Assembly: GCA_947073285.1 (NCBI GenBank)
Contig: CAMTJT010000008.1
Coordinates: 21,195-85,194, forward strand
Source: an uncultured Clostridium sp.
Lineage (GTDB): Bacteria; Bacillota; Clostridia; TANB77; CAG-508
Direction of reading: 5' to 3'
Length of the DNA: 64,000 nt
Part shown: positions 27,374 through 36,168 of the stretch, one piece after another
Position numbering within the stretch: position 1 is the first letter of the stretch
Layout of the letters: each line of letters opens with the position of its first letter
The notes under the pieces: generated by a model
The model's database searches: none
What the model saw: the letters and a program-made list of their open reading frames with translations, nothing else
Told to the model about the DNA's origin: nothing
Program-made: the position numbers and the translations under genes

Positions 27374-28099
27374 TTAAAACAGCCCCTCTATTTTATATTC
27401 CTTTTCTAACTTTTCATTAAAATATAGCTTACTTATTAAATTTAGTTCTTGCAAGCTTTCTTCTGATAAACTAAAAGAAAATAGCTTTTTGCTGTCAGCT
27501 AAAATAATATAACTAATTGCTGTTTTAGTAGAATTTGAAATTTTAATTGCCCCTTTATCTATTCTTGCACAAGGCTCACATTTAAAACCATTATCTTTTA
27601 AACTAAAATAGCACAAGTTTTCTTTTTCTTTGCAATTTGTACACTCTCTAATTTGTGGTGTAAAACCTAAATAGCAAAGTAGTCTTAATTTAAATACTGA
27701 AATAATAAAGTCTAAATTTTTATCTGTTTCTGAAATCATGTATAGAGTATTTAAGATTAATTGTAAAATTTTATATGTATTTTGATTTTCGTCTGTCACA
27801 TCATTTATTATTTTGATAATATGTGCTGCATAATTTAGTTTATCTAAATCAATACGAATAGGATAAAATACCTCTATTGTTTCGCATGAATTAATATGAT
27901 AGCTATTAGCACCTTGATAAATCATATATTCTCCAAATACAAAAACTTGGGTGCCTGCCATTAAGAGGCTTTTTGGTCTTCTAGCCCCTTTTGCAGCACA
28001 CCCAATTTTTCCGTTTGGCGTAAGTATGGTTACCATTTTATCAAAGTCGTTCATATTACTTTCCGAAAGGATAATCCCTTTGGTCTTGATAATTCCCAT
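27374..28099 (-). CDS. recO: DNA repair protein RecO
   Basis: 241 residues from the ATG at 28099 (GAGGAAA upstream). N-terminal OB fold: MGIIKTKGIILSESNMNDFD, LTPNGKIGCAAKGARRPKS. The four-Cys zinc site CTNCKEKENLCYF...CEPC follows. RecO loads RecA with RecF/RecR. The start lies 44 bp inside yqzL, matching the era-yqzL-recO order of Firmicutes. Confidence 0.92.
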   Translation of the reverse strand: MGIIKTKGIILSESNMNDFDKMVTILTPNGKIGCAAKGARRPKSLLMAGTQVFVFGEYMIYQGANSYHINSCETIEVFYPIRIDLDKLNYAAHIIKIINDVTDENQNTYKILQLILNTLYMISETDKNLDFIISVFKLRLLCYLGFTPQIRECTNCKEKENLCYFSLKDNGFKCEPCARIDKGAIKISNSTKTAISYIILADSKKLFSFSLSEESLQELNLISKLYFNEKLEKEYKIEGLF

Positions 28100-28244
28100 A
28101 TTGTATTTCCTCTTCATTTTTCAAATTGTTTTGTGCTTTATTTTTTTGTATGTTTTCTACTTGCATTAGTTCCATAAAGGTATTAATATTACCTGTTTGT
28201 TTAAACGTATTCCATGCTAAATCCTTTATTTGCTTTTCCATCAT
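28056..28244 (-). CDS. yqzL: YqzL-family small protein
   Basis: 62 residues. LAWNTFKQTGNINTFMELMQ resembles the WNxFxQTGxIxTY core of YqzL, and the position between era and recO is the same as in Bacillus. Function is unknown. The C-terminal 30 residues are charged and overlap recO in another frame. Confidence 0.75.
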   Translation of the reverse strand: MMEKQIKDLAWNTFKQTGNINTFMELMQVENIQKNKAQNNLKNEEEIQYGNYQDQRDYPFGK

Positions 28245-28389
28245 GTGTTTATCTCAACTCCTATTCTGAAGCTTTTACTTCTGTTATTATTTTTCACATT
28301 TTCCTGATTTTTTATTCTTCATTTTGGTTAGAAATTTTTTCTAGTTTTGCTAGTTAACTTATTACTAGGTTACGCTTTTATTAAAATTA

Positions 28390-28413
28390 ATTATTTTGGC
28401 ACACTAAAATAAT
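28390..28413 (-). terminator. Probable terminator after era
   Basis: ATTATTTT (28390-28397) pairs with AAAATAAT (28406-28413). On the minus strand it is followed by TTAATTTTAATAAAA, a weak T tract. It lies in the 251-bp era-yqzL gap, where nothing else stands out. Confidence 0.5.
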
Positions 28414-28495
28414 ATCATTTTTAATGTATACACTTTAGAATTACAATCCTATACTTAATATATGTTTTTATCTTTCTATAAATATTTTATAACAA

Positions 28496-29401
28496 TTATT
28501 TTGGTATTTCAAACTTTTTAATGAATTTTTCATTATTAATCCAATCTTCTCTAACTTTTACCCATAATTTTAAATTCACTTGTTCTTCTAGTTCTTTTTC
28601 TAAGTCTTGCCTTGCATATGTTCCTATCTTTTTAAGCATTTTTCCTTCTTTTCCAATAATAATGCCTTTATGAGAATCTCTTAAACAATAAATGGTTGCC
28701 TCTATATTAAAAATTGGCTTTTCTTCTCTTGTTTTTCCTTTTTTCATTTTTTCTACTTCTACAAAGATACCGTGTGGCACTTCTTCTTGTAAAAGTTTCA
28801 TTGCTTTTTCGCGAATTGTTTCTGCTACTAATTCACGTAAAGTTTGGTCTGTATATTCATTTATATCATAATAGGCTGGACCTTCTTTTAAGCATTTTTC
28901 AATTTCTTCTAGTACAATATCTATATCTTGCATTTTAAGTGCTGAAATTGGAATAATTGCTTTAAAATGGTATTCATCTTTAAATGCCTCTATTAACTTA
29001 AATATTTGCTCTTTGGTCACCAAATCTATTTTATTAATTACTAAAATAGTAGGCACTTTTGCTTGTTTAATTTTGTCTAAAATCATTTGGTCACCTTTGC
29101 CTATTTCATGTGAAGTTGCCTCTACCACAAATAGTACAACATCTGCATCTGGTATACTCTCCCATGCTGTTTCGTTCATTGTATCCCCTAGTTTTGATTT
29201 TGGCTTATGAATACCTGGTGTATCTATAAAAACAATTTGAGAGTTTTCACGATTTACAATAGCTTTAATAGCATTTCTTGTTGTTTGTGGTTTATTTACT
29301 ACTGCCGCCACCTTTTTTCCTACTACATCATTTAATATACTAGACTTTCCTACATTTGTTCTTCCTAAAATAGCTACAAAACCAGATTTAAATTTTTCCA
29401 T
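28496..29401 (-). CDS. era: GTPase Era
   Basis: 301 residues from the ATG at 29401, which has GAAGGGAA upstream; an earlier ATG would add ten Lys-rich residues. GTPase motifs: GRTNVGKSS (G1), DTPGIHKP (G3), NKID (G4), SAL (G5). The C-terminal KH domain has IIIGKEGKMLKKIG. Era binds the 3' end of 16S rRNA during 30S assembly. Its upstream region contains a promoter facing the other way that belongs to the antitoxin RNA. Confidence 0.96.
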   Translation of the reverse strand: MEKFKSGFVAILGRTNVGKSSILNDVVGKKVAAVVNKPQTTRNAIKAIVNRENSQIVFIDTPGIHKPKSKLGDTMNETAWESIPDADVVLFVVEATSHEIGKGDQMILDKIKQAKVPTILVINKIDLVTKEQIFKLIEAFKDEYHFKAIIPISALKMQDIDIVLEEIEKCLKEGPAYYDINEYTDQTLRELVAETIREKAMKLLQEEVPHGIFVEVEKMKKGKTREEKPIFNIEATIYCLRDSHKGIIIGKEGKMLKKIGTYARQDLEKELEEQVNLKLWVKVREDWINNEKFIKKFEIPK

Positions 29402-29421
29402 AGATTTTCCCTTCTTTTTAT

Positions 29422-29449
29422 TTGACAACACTAAAAATTATGTTATAAT
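29422..29449 (+). promoter_or_regulatory. Promoter of the antitoxin RNA
   Basis: TTGACA (29422-29427), 16-bp spacer, TATAAT (29444-29449). Both boxes match consensus. It points into the toxin locus. Confidence 0.85.
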
Positions 29450-29455
29450 TATATT

Positions 29456-29545
29456 AGAAGTTAGGAATCACAAAGTGTGGTTGCCAATGAAAATATATAC
29501 ACATCTCCACCGGGTCAACAGCAGAGATGTGTATTTGTTGTTTAT
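29456..29545 (+). ncRNA. Predicted type I antitoxin (antisense) RNA
   Basis: About 90 nt from just after the 29444 TATAAT box to a terminator hairpin ATACACATCTC / GAGATGTGTAT (29497-29534) with a T-rich tail. It is antisense to the 3' end of the toxin mRNA, which runs the other way. Its first 30 nt, including AGTGTGGTTGCC, copy the 5' leader of the toxin mRNA, so it competes for the same 3' arm. Ends are inferred from the signals. Confidence 0.75.
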
Positions 29546-29701
29546 TTGCTCAAAATTACTACTAATGCAATAATTAGAGCTAATGTTAGGGTAGTTACGC
29601 CAATTAAGGCACTAAGTAGTATGTAAATAATTGTGATATAATAATCTACCATATACATCACCTCTTTATTTATTAAGGAGGCAACCACACTCCGCTATTC
29701 C
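29464..29701. repeat. Inverted arms flanking the toxin gene
   Basis: Left arm 29464-29485 and right arm 29680-29701 match at 17 of 22 positions, including an uninterrupted AGTGTGGTTGCC / GGCAACCACACT. In the toxin mRNA these would join 5' leader and 3' end, placing the ribosome site (AGAGGTGAT) next to a closed stem. Confidence 0.85.
29542..29658 (-). CDS. Predicted type I toxin: 38-residue hydrophobic peptide
   Basis: The peptide reads MYMVDYYITIIYILLSALIG and then VTTLTLALIIALVVILSK. It is one membrane helix with few charges, as in small membrane toxins of type I systems (TxpA, BsrG, holin-like). AGAGGTGAT precedes the ATG. The 5' leader and the 3' region can pair, a known way to keep such mRNAs inactive until processed. 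The gene lies between era and the hydrogenase genes and is not coupled to either. I infer the toxin role from layout; no sequence family was matched with certainty. Confidence 0.78.
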   Translation of the reverse strand: MYMVDYYITIIYILLSALIGVTTLTLALIIALVVILSK

Positions 29702-29716
29702 TAATCTTCTTGCTTG

Positions 29717-29745
29717 ATTATAAAATTAATTTTTGTAAAAGTCAA
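29717..29745 (-). promoter_or_regulatory. Promoter of the toxin mRNA
   Basis: On the minus strand TTGACT (29745-29740), 17-bp spacer, TATAAT (29722-29717). It starts a leader of about 50 nt before the toxin ATG. Confidence 0.85.
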
Positions 29746-29764
29746 TATATATTAAAACATTTGT

Positions 29765-31519
29765 TTATATTCTATACTTTTCTTTTTTCTCATAGTGGGT
29801 ATGTAACAACTCATGTGCTAAATGTCCACCTGGTTCTCCAAAAAATTCTTGATATATTTTTTGCATTACTGGATTTTCATGTGATTTTCTAATAGTGCTT
29901 TTTTCATCAATTGAATACATTGCCTCTGCTCTTTTTGCTGCCACATCTATAGTTTCTCTAATTTTAGCACTTTTAATTGGTTGGCCTCCTCCCATAATGC
30001 AACCACCTGGGCAAGCCATTATTTCTACAAATTGATAATCTGCTTTTCCTGTTTTTATTTCTTCCATAATTGTTTTAGCATTTCCAAGCCCACTTGCTAC
30101 AACTACTTTAATTTCTTTATCTCCAATTTTGACAGTTCCTTTTTTTATTCCTTTTTGTCCTCTTACTTCTTCAAATTCTATTTTAGCTAGTTCTTTTCCT
30201 GTCAAAATTTCAGAAACAGATCTTAACGCTGCTTCCATCACACCACCTGTGACACCAAAAATAGCTGCTGCTCCTGTTGCCTCTCCCATTGGGTCATCAA
30301 AATTTTCATCTTCTAATTCTACAAATTCAATATTAGCACCTTTTATCATTCTAGCAAGTTCTCTTGTAGTAAGTACGCTATCTACATCATATAAGCCATT
30401 GTCTTTCATTTCTTCTCTGGTTCTTTCGTATTTTTTAGCAATACATGGCATAACTGATACTACAAATAGTTTTTCTGGTTTTATTTTTTTCTTAGCTGCA
30501 TAATAGGTTTTTAAAATTGCTCCAAACATTTCATGTGGAGATTTACAGCTAGATAAATGTGGCAAGTTTTCTGGATAGTTCATTTCAATATATTTTACCC
30601 ATCCAGGACTACAAGAAGTAATCATTGGTAAATGGTCATTTGACTCCAAACGTTTGATAAATTCTGTTCCTTCTTCCATAATAGTAAAATCTGCACCAGT
30701 ATTAGTATCAAATACTTTGTCAAAGCCTAAACGTTTTAATGCTGTAATCATTTTTCCTGTTACATTCGTTCCTATTGGAAGCCCAAATTCTTCACCAAGT
30801 GCTACTCTAACAGCTGGTGCTGTTTGCACTACTACACATGTTTCTGGATCTTGCAATTTTTTCCATACTATTTGAGTAGAATCTTTTTCATGTAATGCTC
30901 CTGTTGGGCAAGCTTGTATACATTGACCACAAAAAGTACAGTTAACATCATTTAAGCTATGATCACCTACTGTTGAAATACAAGAAGAAAATCCCCTACC
31001 AATTGCATCAATTGCTCCTACTTTTTGCACATTTTTACAACTTGAAATACATCTTCTACATAAAACACATTTATTAAAATCTCTTACAATAGAAGGAGAA
31101 CAATCGTCTATTTTATGCTCATTTTTAGCACCTTCATAACGTACATTTGTCACATTATATTTCATAGCTAATGTTTGCAATTCACAATTACCATTTCTTG
31201 TGCAAGTTAAGCAATCACGATGATGGTTCGATAATATTAAATCTAATATCATTTTTCTTGCTTCTATAACTTCTGGCGAATTGGTATGTACTATCATCCC
31301 TTCTTCTACTTTTTGTATACAAGATGTTGCAAAACCACGTCTTCCTTCTACCTGCGTAATACACATTCTGCAATCTCCAACTTCATTAATTTCTTTTAGA
31401 AAGCAAAGTGTTGGAATATCTATGTTAGCTTTTCTTGCTGCCCCTAAAATTGTAGTTCCTTCTTCTACTTGTACTTGTTTTCCATCAATGACTAAATTTA
31501 TCATTTTTTTATTAGACAT
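29765..31519 (-). CDS. hydA: [FeFe] hydrogenase catalytic subunit (NADH-linked type)
   Basis: 584 residues. The N-terminal 2Fe-2S domain has CFLKEINEVGDCRMC. A His/Cys cluster site (HHRDCLTCTRNGNCEL) and two 4Fe-4S sites (CVLCRRCISSC; CTFCGQCIQACPTGAL) follow. The H-cluster motifs are TSCSPGWVKYIE, CKSPHEMFGAIL with MPCIAKKYE, and MACPGGCIMGGGQP. With HydB and HydC upstream it would form a trimeric, possibly electron-bifurcating hydrogenase that reoxidises NADH and ferredoxin to H2. No CGG codon occurs. Confidence 0.95.
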   Translation of the reverse strand: MSNKKMINLVIDGKQVQVEEGTTILGAARKANIDIPTLCFLKEINEVGDCRMCITQVEGRRGFATSCIQKVEEGMIVHTNSPEVIEARKMILDLILSNHHRDCLTCTRNGNCELQTLAMKYNVTNVRYEGAKNEHKIDDCSPSIVRDFNKCVLCRRCISSCKNVQKVGAIDAIGRGFSSCISTVGDHSLNDVNCTFCGQCIQACPTGALHEKDSTQIVWKKLQDPETCVVVQTAPAVRVALGEEFGLPIGTNVTGKMITALKRLGFDKVFDTNTGADFTIMEEGTEFIKRLESNDHLPMITSCSPGWVKYIEMNYPENLPHLSSCKSPHEMFGAILKTYYAAKKKIKPEKLFVVSVMPCIAKKYERTREEMKDNGLYDVDSVLTTRELARMIKGANIEFVELEDENFDDPMGEATGAAAIFGVTGGVMEAALRSVSEILTGKELAKIEFEEVRGQKGIKKGTVKIGDKEIKVVVASGLGNAKTIMEEIKTGKADYQFVEIMACPGGCIMGGGQPIKSAKIRETIDVAAKRAEAMYSIDEKSTIRKSHENPVMQKIYQEFFGEPGGHLAHELLHTHYEKKEKYRI

Positions 31520-31590
31520 ATTTTTTTATTCCTTATATTATTATATTTAGGTTTTTGATTAAGGTTCCTATAACCCTATATTCCTTATAT

Positions 31591-32163
31591 TTATTTCACA
31601 TTTTTATTCCTGATATATTCTTTTCCCTCTTTTTCAAATTCTTCTTTTAAGATGTCCATATAAACAGTATCATAAAACTTTCCATTTATAAAATTTGCTT
31701 TTCTTCTTCTTCCTGTTTCTTGAAAACCACATTTTTTATAACAAGCAATTCCTCTTGCATTAAATTCATAAACTTTTAACTGAATATTTTTTAAGTTTAT
31801 ATAATAAAAACCATATTCTAAAATTAGTTTAATAGCTTCTGTTCCATAACCATTATTTCTATAGCTTGCCTCACCTATAAATATGCCTAACCTTGCTGTT
31901 TGGTTTGGTCTATCTATCTTTTCTAAGCTTATCGTTCCTATCATTTGGTCGTTTTCTAGTGTCACAATTACTAAATGTATTGCATCAGTTTTAATTTGTT
32001 CTAAGTATTGTTTTTCACCTTCTAATGTTGTTACTAATCCGCTTCTTCCAGTATAATCAGTTACTTCAAAATCATTTAGCCACTTGGTAAATATCTCTAC
32101 ATCTTCACTATTTCTTGGCGATAAATATATTCTATCTCCTACTATCTTTTTAAAGTATTTCAT
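31591..32163 (-). CDS. GNAT-family N-acetyltransferase (RimJ/RimL-like)
   Basis: 190 residues from the ATG at 32163 (GAAAGGAG upstream); an upstream ATG would overlap hydB. Acetyl-CoA binding is suggested by ASYRNNGYGTEAIKLILEYGF and the end by NARGIACYKKCGFQETGRRR. Substrate unknown. It sits inside the hydrogenase operon between hydB and hydA, an unusual place; a role in the hydrogenase is not implied. Confidence 0.88.
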   Translation of the reverse strand: MKYFKKIVGDRIYLSPRNSEDVEIFTKWLNDFEVTDYTGRSGLVTTLEGEKQYLEQIKTDAIHLVIVTLENDQMIGTISLEKIDRPNQTARLGIFIGEASYRNNGYGTEAIKLILEYGFYYINLKNIQLKVYEFNARGIACYKKCGFQETGRRRKANFINGKFYDTVYMDILKEEFEKEGKEYIRNKNVK

Positions 32164-32206
32164 AAGTATTCTCCTTTCAAAATAGGTTATTAGCTCTTCA
32201 TTTATT

Positions 32207-34063
32207 TTAGCCAATAGCATGAAATGGGCAACTACTTATACAAGTGCCACACTTAATACATTTTTCTTCATTAATATGATGAACTTTTCCTGGCTCTCCT
32301 GAAATGGCATCTACTGGGCAATTTCTTTTACACATGCCACATCCTTTACACTTATTTTTATCAATTTGTATTTTAGCTAATTTTTTACATTCTCCTGTTT
32401 TACATTCTTTATATTTTACATGTTCTAAATATTCTTCTCTAAAATATTTAAAAGTAGAAAGTACAGGGTTTGGTGCTGATTGCCCTAAACCACATATAGC
32501 AGTTTTAGGAATTCCTATTGCTAATTCTTCTAGCTTTTCTAAGTCTTCTACACTTCCTTCTCCTTGTGTAATTTTTTCTAACAATTCTAGCATTCTTTTT
32601 GTTCCAATTCTACAAGGAGTACACTTTCCACAAGACTCATCTACTGTAAAGCTTAAATAAAATTTCGCTAAATTTACCATACATTTTGTATCATCCATAA
32701 CAATTAATCCACCAGACCCCATCATAGAACCTATTTGTTTTAATGATTCATAGTCAATTGGTGTATCTAAATGCTCTTTTGGTATACATCCTCCAGATGG
32801 ACCTCCTGTTTGTGCTGCCTTGAACTCTCTGTTATTTGGAATTCCGCCACCTATATCATAAACAATTTCTCTTAATGTAGTTCCCATTGGTACTTCTACT
32901 AATCCTACATTTACTACATTTCCTCCTAATGCAAATACTTTTGTGCCTTTTGAATTTTGTGTTCCTATACTTGCATACCAATCTGCCCCATTTAAAATAA
33001 TTTTAGTGATATTGCTATAGGTTTCTACATTGTTTATTAAAGTTGGCTTTCCCCATAAACCAGAGTTTGCAGGGTATGGCGGTTTTACTCTTGGCTGACC
33101 GCGTTTTCCTTCTATAGATTCTAACAGTGCTGTTTCTTCTCCACAAACAAATGCACCTGCTCCTAAACGAATATCTATATCAAAGCTAAATTTTGTACCT
33201 AAAATATTTTTTCCAAGTAACCCATATTCTCTTGCTTGCTTTATGGCAGTACTAAATCTTTCTACTGCAATAGGGTATTCTGCTCTAACATAAATATACC
33301 CCTGATTTGCTCCTATTGCATACCCTGCAATCATCATGGCTTCTATTACACAGTGCGGATCTCCTTCTAAAATGCTTCTATCCATGAAAGCTCCTGGGTC
33401 ACCTTCGTCTGCATTACATACTACATATTTTTGTTTTCCTTCGACTTCACTTGTTAATCTCCACTTTTTACCTGTTGGAAATCCTGCTCCTCCTCTACCT
33501 CTTAAGCCTGATTTTTCTATTTCTTCTATTACTTCATTTGGTGTCATTTCTAATAACACCTTTTCTAATGCTTTATATCCATCAAATGCAATATATTCTT
33601 CTATATTTTCTGGATCTATTTTTCCACAATTTTGAAGAGCAATTCTTTTTTGTTTTTTGTAAAAGGTAAGCTCATCTAATTTTTGTACTGTTTTTCCATC
33701 TATATCTTTACAAAGCAGGCGTTCTACTGTTTTCCCTTCTACTATATGAGATTGTATGATTTCTTTGCAATCTTCTGGAGTCACTCCTGCATAAAAAGTA
33801 TTTTCTGGACGAATAATAACAATTGGTCCTTTTGCACAAAGTCCAAAACAACCTGTTTGAATAACACGTACATTTTCTAACCCTTTTTCTTCTATTATTT
33901 TCCTAAAATTTTCTATAATTTTAGGCGATTTTGAAGAGGTACAACCTGTTCCATGGCATACTAAAATATGCTTTTCTTTAGTTCCTATATTAGTATTTAC
34001 ACGAAGTTCTAATTCTTTTTTCTTTTCTTTTCTAATATTTCTTAGCTTTTCTATTACTTCCAA
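32207..34063 (-). CDS. hydB: NADH-binding hydrogenase subunit (NuoF/HydB-like)
   Basis: 618 residues. An N-terminal thioredoxin-like 2Fe-2S domain (CHGTGCTSSKS; QTGCFGLCAKGP) leads into NuoF: GLRGRGGAGFPTGKKW (NADH/FMN), CNADEGDPGAFMDR, GAGAFVCGEETALLESIEG. Then a 4Fe-4S site (ESCGKCTPCRIGTKRM) and a ferredoxin tail with CKGCGMCKRNCP and CIKCGTCISSCP. It takes electrons from NADH and passes them to HydA. The gene follows hydC by 59 bp. Confidence 0.94.
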   Translation of the reverse strand: MEVIEKLRNIRKEKKKELELRVNTNIGTKEKHILVCHGTGCTSSKSPKIIENFRKIIEEKGLENVRVIQTGCFGLCAKGPIVIIRPENTFYAGVTPEDCKEIIQSHIVEGKTVERLLCKDIDGKTVQKLDELTFYKKQKRIALQNCGKIDPENIEEYIAFDGYKALEKVLLEMTPNEVIEEIEKSGLRGRGGAGFPTGKKWRLTSEVEGKQKYVVCNADEGDPGAFMDRSILEGDPHCVIEAMMIAGYAIGANQGYIYVRAEYPIAVERFSTAIKQAREYGLLGKNILGTKFSFDIDIRLGAGAFVCGEETALLESIEGKRGQPRVKPPYPANSGLWGKPTLINNVETYSNITKIILNGADWYASIGTQNSKGTKVFALGGNVVNVGLVEVPMGTTLREIVYDIGGGIPNNREFKAAQTGGPSGGCIPKEHLDTPIDYESLKQIGSMMGSGGLIVMDDTKCMVNLAKFYLSFTVDESCGKCTPCRIGTKRMLELLEKITQGEGSVEDLEKLEELAIGIPKTAICGLGQSAPNPVLSTFKYFREEYLEHVKYKECKTGECKKLAKIQIDKNKCKGCGMCKRNCPVDAISGEPGKVHHINEEKCIKCGTCISSCPFHAIG

Positions 34064-34122
34064 TTTTTACTCCTTTCTTTGGATAACTTTCTTAACCTAC
34101 ATAAATATTAACTTCTATATCC

Positions 34123-34617
34123 TTAAGAAAGTTTATCAAGTACCTCATCTAACATTTTGACTGTTGCTTTTCCATATACTTCTCCGTTTATAGTAAATAC
34201 TGGAGCAATGCCACATGCCCCTACACAACGTGTACTATCTATTGAAAATTTTCCATCTTTAGTGGTTTCTCCTTCACCTATTTGTAGCCTTTGCTTTAAA
34301 CGATCCATTATCTTTTCTGAACCTTTTACAAAGCATGCTGTTCCTAAGCATACTGATATGGCATATTTTCCTTTTGGCTTTAATGTAAATCTTGAATAAA
34401 AAGTAATTACTCCATATATTTCTGCCATTGGTATTGCTAGATATTCTGATATTTTTCTTTGTGCAATTTGTGGAATATATCCATATTTTACTTGTACTTC
34501 ATTTAAAATAGGAATTAAATTATCTTTTACATTTGTAAATGGTTCTAAAATTTCTTGTATTTCTTTTTCTAATTTTTGTTCTATACAGTTACAGTTTTTG
34601 CATTCTTCTTCCTTCAT
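34123..34617 (-). CDS. hydC: NuoE/HydC-like 2Fe-2S subunit
   Basis: 164 residues. Helical N-terminal part, then a thioredoxin-like domain with four Cys: CLGTACFVKGS and STRCVGACGIAPVF. First gene of the hydrogenase operon (hydC-hydB-GNAT-hydA). The N terminus has an extra Cys-rich patch EECKNCNCIEQ that is not a usual part of the family. Confidence 0.93.
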   Translation of the reverse strand: MKEEECKNCNCIEQKLEKEIQEILEPFTNVKDNLIPILNEVQVKYGYIPQIAQRKISEYLAIPMAEIYGVITFYSRFTLKPKGKYAISVCLGTACFVKGSEKIMDRLKQRLQIGEGETTKDGKFSIDSTRCVGACGIAPVFTINGEVYGKATVKMLDEVLDKLS

Positions 34618-34709
34618 CTTTTTATAAGCATTAGTTTAGCCTAATGCTCCCTCCTTTCTTTTTTATTATTTATTTACTTTATAATTATGCTATCGTTTTT
34701 TATACACTT

Positions 34710-34738
34710 ATTATATCAAAGCAATTTTTTTTACACAA
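34710..34738 (-). promoter_or_regulatory. Promoter of the hydrogenase operon
   Basis: TTGTGT (34738-34733), 17-bp spacer, TATAAT (34715-34710) on the minus strand, about 90 bp upstream of hydC. Confidence 0.65.
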
Positions 34739-34765
34739 TAATTTTTGAGTTTTAATTAAAAAAAA

Positions 34766-34805
34766 GAAACTACTACTTACAGCACTTGCAATAAGTAGTA
34801 GTTTC
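34766..34805 (-). terminator. Intrinsic terminator after the sigma-factor gene
   Basis: GAAACTACTACTTA (34766-34779) and TAAGTAGTAGTTTC (34792-34805) form a perfect 14-bp stem; the minus strand continues into a T-rich tract. Confidence 0.9.
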
Positions 34806-34836
34806 TTCCATTATTTGATTTAAGAATCTTTTCTAT

Positions 34837-35955
34837 TTAAACAACTCTATAGACTCCTCTTTCTGGTATATAGATTACATTTTTTCTAAGTAATCTATTA
34901 ATTGCAATGGCAATCTCTAAAATGCTATTATCTGAAAACCGTTCTTTAATTTGCAATAAGGAAAACTGTTGTAATTGAATTGCATAATTTTGAATTGCTA
35001 GTTCGTTTAGCTTTGCTCTATCACTCATTTTGGGAATTGTAGTACTTTTAGGCTTTTCTTTTTCTCCCCTGTTTCTAACAAGTTGCTTTTTCGCCCTTGC
35101 TTTCTTAGCTAAAGTGCCATGCTTTACTCCGAATTTATCAAGTTCCATAACTAACATTGCTAAAGGTTCAAATGCTCCTTCCTCTAATACGGTTTGAAAA
35201 ATGGCTCTTTCATCTTGATAGGTAATTGTAAAATCTACCTTATTTTTAGCTTTTCTTGTTTGTGCTAAAAACTGTGAATGAAATTCTTGAAGGTTTTCTA
35301 TACTTTCTGTGGAAAAAATAATTGTAATTCTCTGCTTTTCAATACTTACTTTAAAAAATTCATTGGCAGGTTTATAATTTATTGCTATTGTTTTCTGGCT
35401 TAAATTCGCCTTTTGGCTAGTCCGTGAAATCATAGATCTTGATACTCCAAAAAAATCCCCTATTTCTCTTTGCATCAAACCTGCTATCGTAAAAAGTATA
35501 GTACAACTTTCCTTAAGTGGTAATTCATTTAGTATAATTGAAATCATTTTTTCTAGTTCTTTTCTTCTATACTCATCCTCTATAATATTAGACATACTAA
35601 TAGAACTATTAGTGTCTTCTGTTATTTCGGCAAGAGTTAATTCATCTGCATATCCCTTTCTACTCACTACATCTTCCCAATGTAGTACATTGGTATGCCT
35701 ATTCTCTATTCTAAAAAACATATTAATTTCATTTAAGATACATCTTGAAGCATAAGTGGAAAACTTACTCCCTTTGCTTTCATCAAAAGTAATTGCTGCT
35801 TTGCACAATCCTAGCATTCCAATTTGTTCTAATTCCTCTTTTTGTGGATGATTTAAATACTGTTTATTGACTAAATAATATACTAACTTCATATTTTGGC
35901 AAACCTGTTCACTTTGCTCTGCTGTTAATTCATATTCTTTAGCTTTCTTAGTCAT
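34837..35955 (-). CDS. SigE/SigK-like sigma-70 factor with a long C-terminal extension; two sense CGG codons
   Basis: 372 residues from the ATG at 35955 (AAAGGAAG upstream). Region 2 is clear: EELEQIGMLGLCKAAITFDE and FSTYASRCILNEINMFFR, as in sporulation sigmas. Region 4 follows near 150-185: LMQREIGDFFGVSRSMISRT. About 170 more residues follow, ending in a possible winged helix (YIPERGVYRVV). Codon 178 (35424-35422) and codon 339 (34941-34939) are CGG. The first encodes the R of MISR, a position that is Arg in sigma region 4, so here CGG seems to be arginine. A shift at codon 178 would end the protein 7 codons later. Confidence 0.78.
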   Translation of the reverse strand: MTKKAKEYELTAEQSEQVCQNMKLVYYLVNKQYLNHPQKEELEQIGMLGLCKAAITFDESKGSKFSTYASRCILNEINMFFRIENRHTNVLHWEDVVSRKGYADELTLAEITEDTNSSISMSNIIEDEYRRKELEKMISIILNELPLKESCTILFTIAGLMQREIGDFFGVSRSMISRTSQKANLSQKTIAINYKPANEFFKVSIEKQRITIIFSTESIENLQEFHSQFLAQTRKAKNKVDFTITYQDERAIFQTVLEEGAFEPLAMLVMELDKFGVKHGTLAKKARAKKQLVRNRGEKEKPKSTTIPKMSDRAKLNELAIQNYAIQLQQFSLLQIKERFSDNSILEIAIAINRLLRKNVIYIPERGVYRVV

Positions 35956-36112
35956 AAAAGTATACTTCCTTTCTTGTTTATAAAGTAGTTTTAAATCAAA
36001 TAATACCTCCATTCTTAATACATTAAGAATATATATACATAAAGTATTTTCTTAACTTGTTTTAAATAATAGCACTTTTATCACCCAAAGTAAAGATTTT
36101 TATAAATAAAAA

Positions 36113-36152
36113 AACAAATAAATAAAGCATTTCTCTTTACTTATTTGCTTTT
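36113..36152 (-). terminator. Terminator after the DUF3048 gene
   Basis: AGCAAATAAGTAAAG pairs with CTTTATTTATTTGTTT around a 7-base loop on the minus strand, then TTTTTTTATTTAT. Confidence 0.8.
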
Positions 36153-36168
36153 CATTATACTAACTTTT

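Noticed and set aside
29440..29760. tRNA or riboswitch between era and hydA
   Set aside because: The folding arms match a type I toxin mRNA; there is no cloverleaf or known aptamer core.
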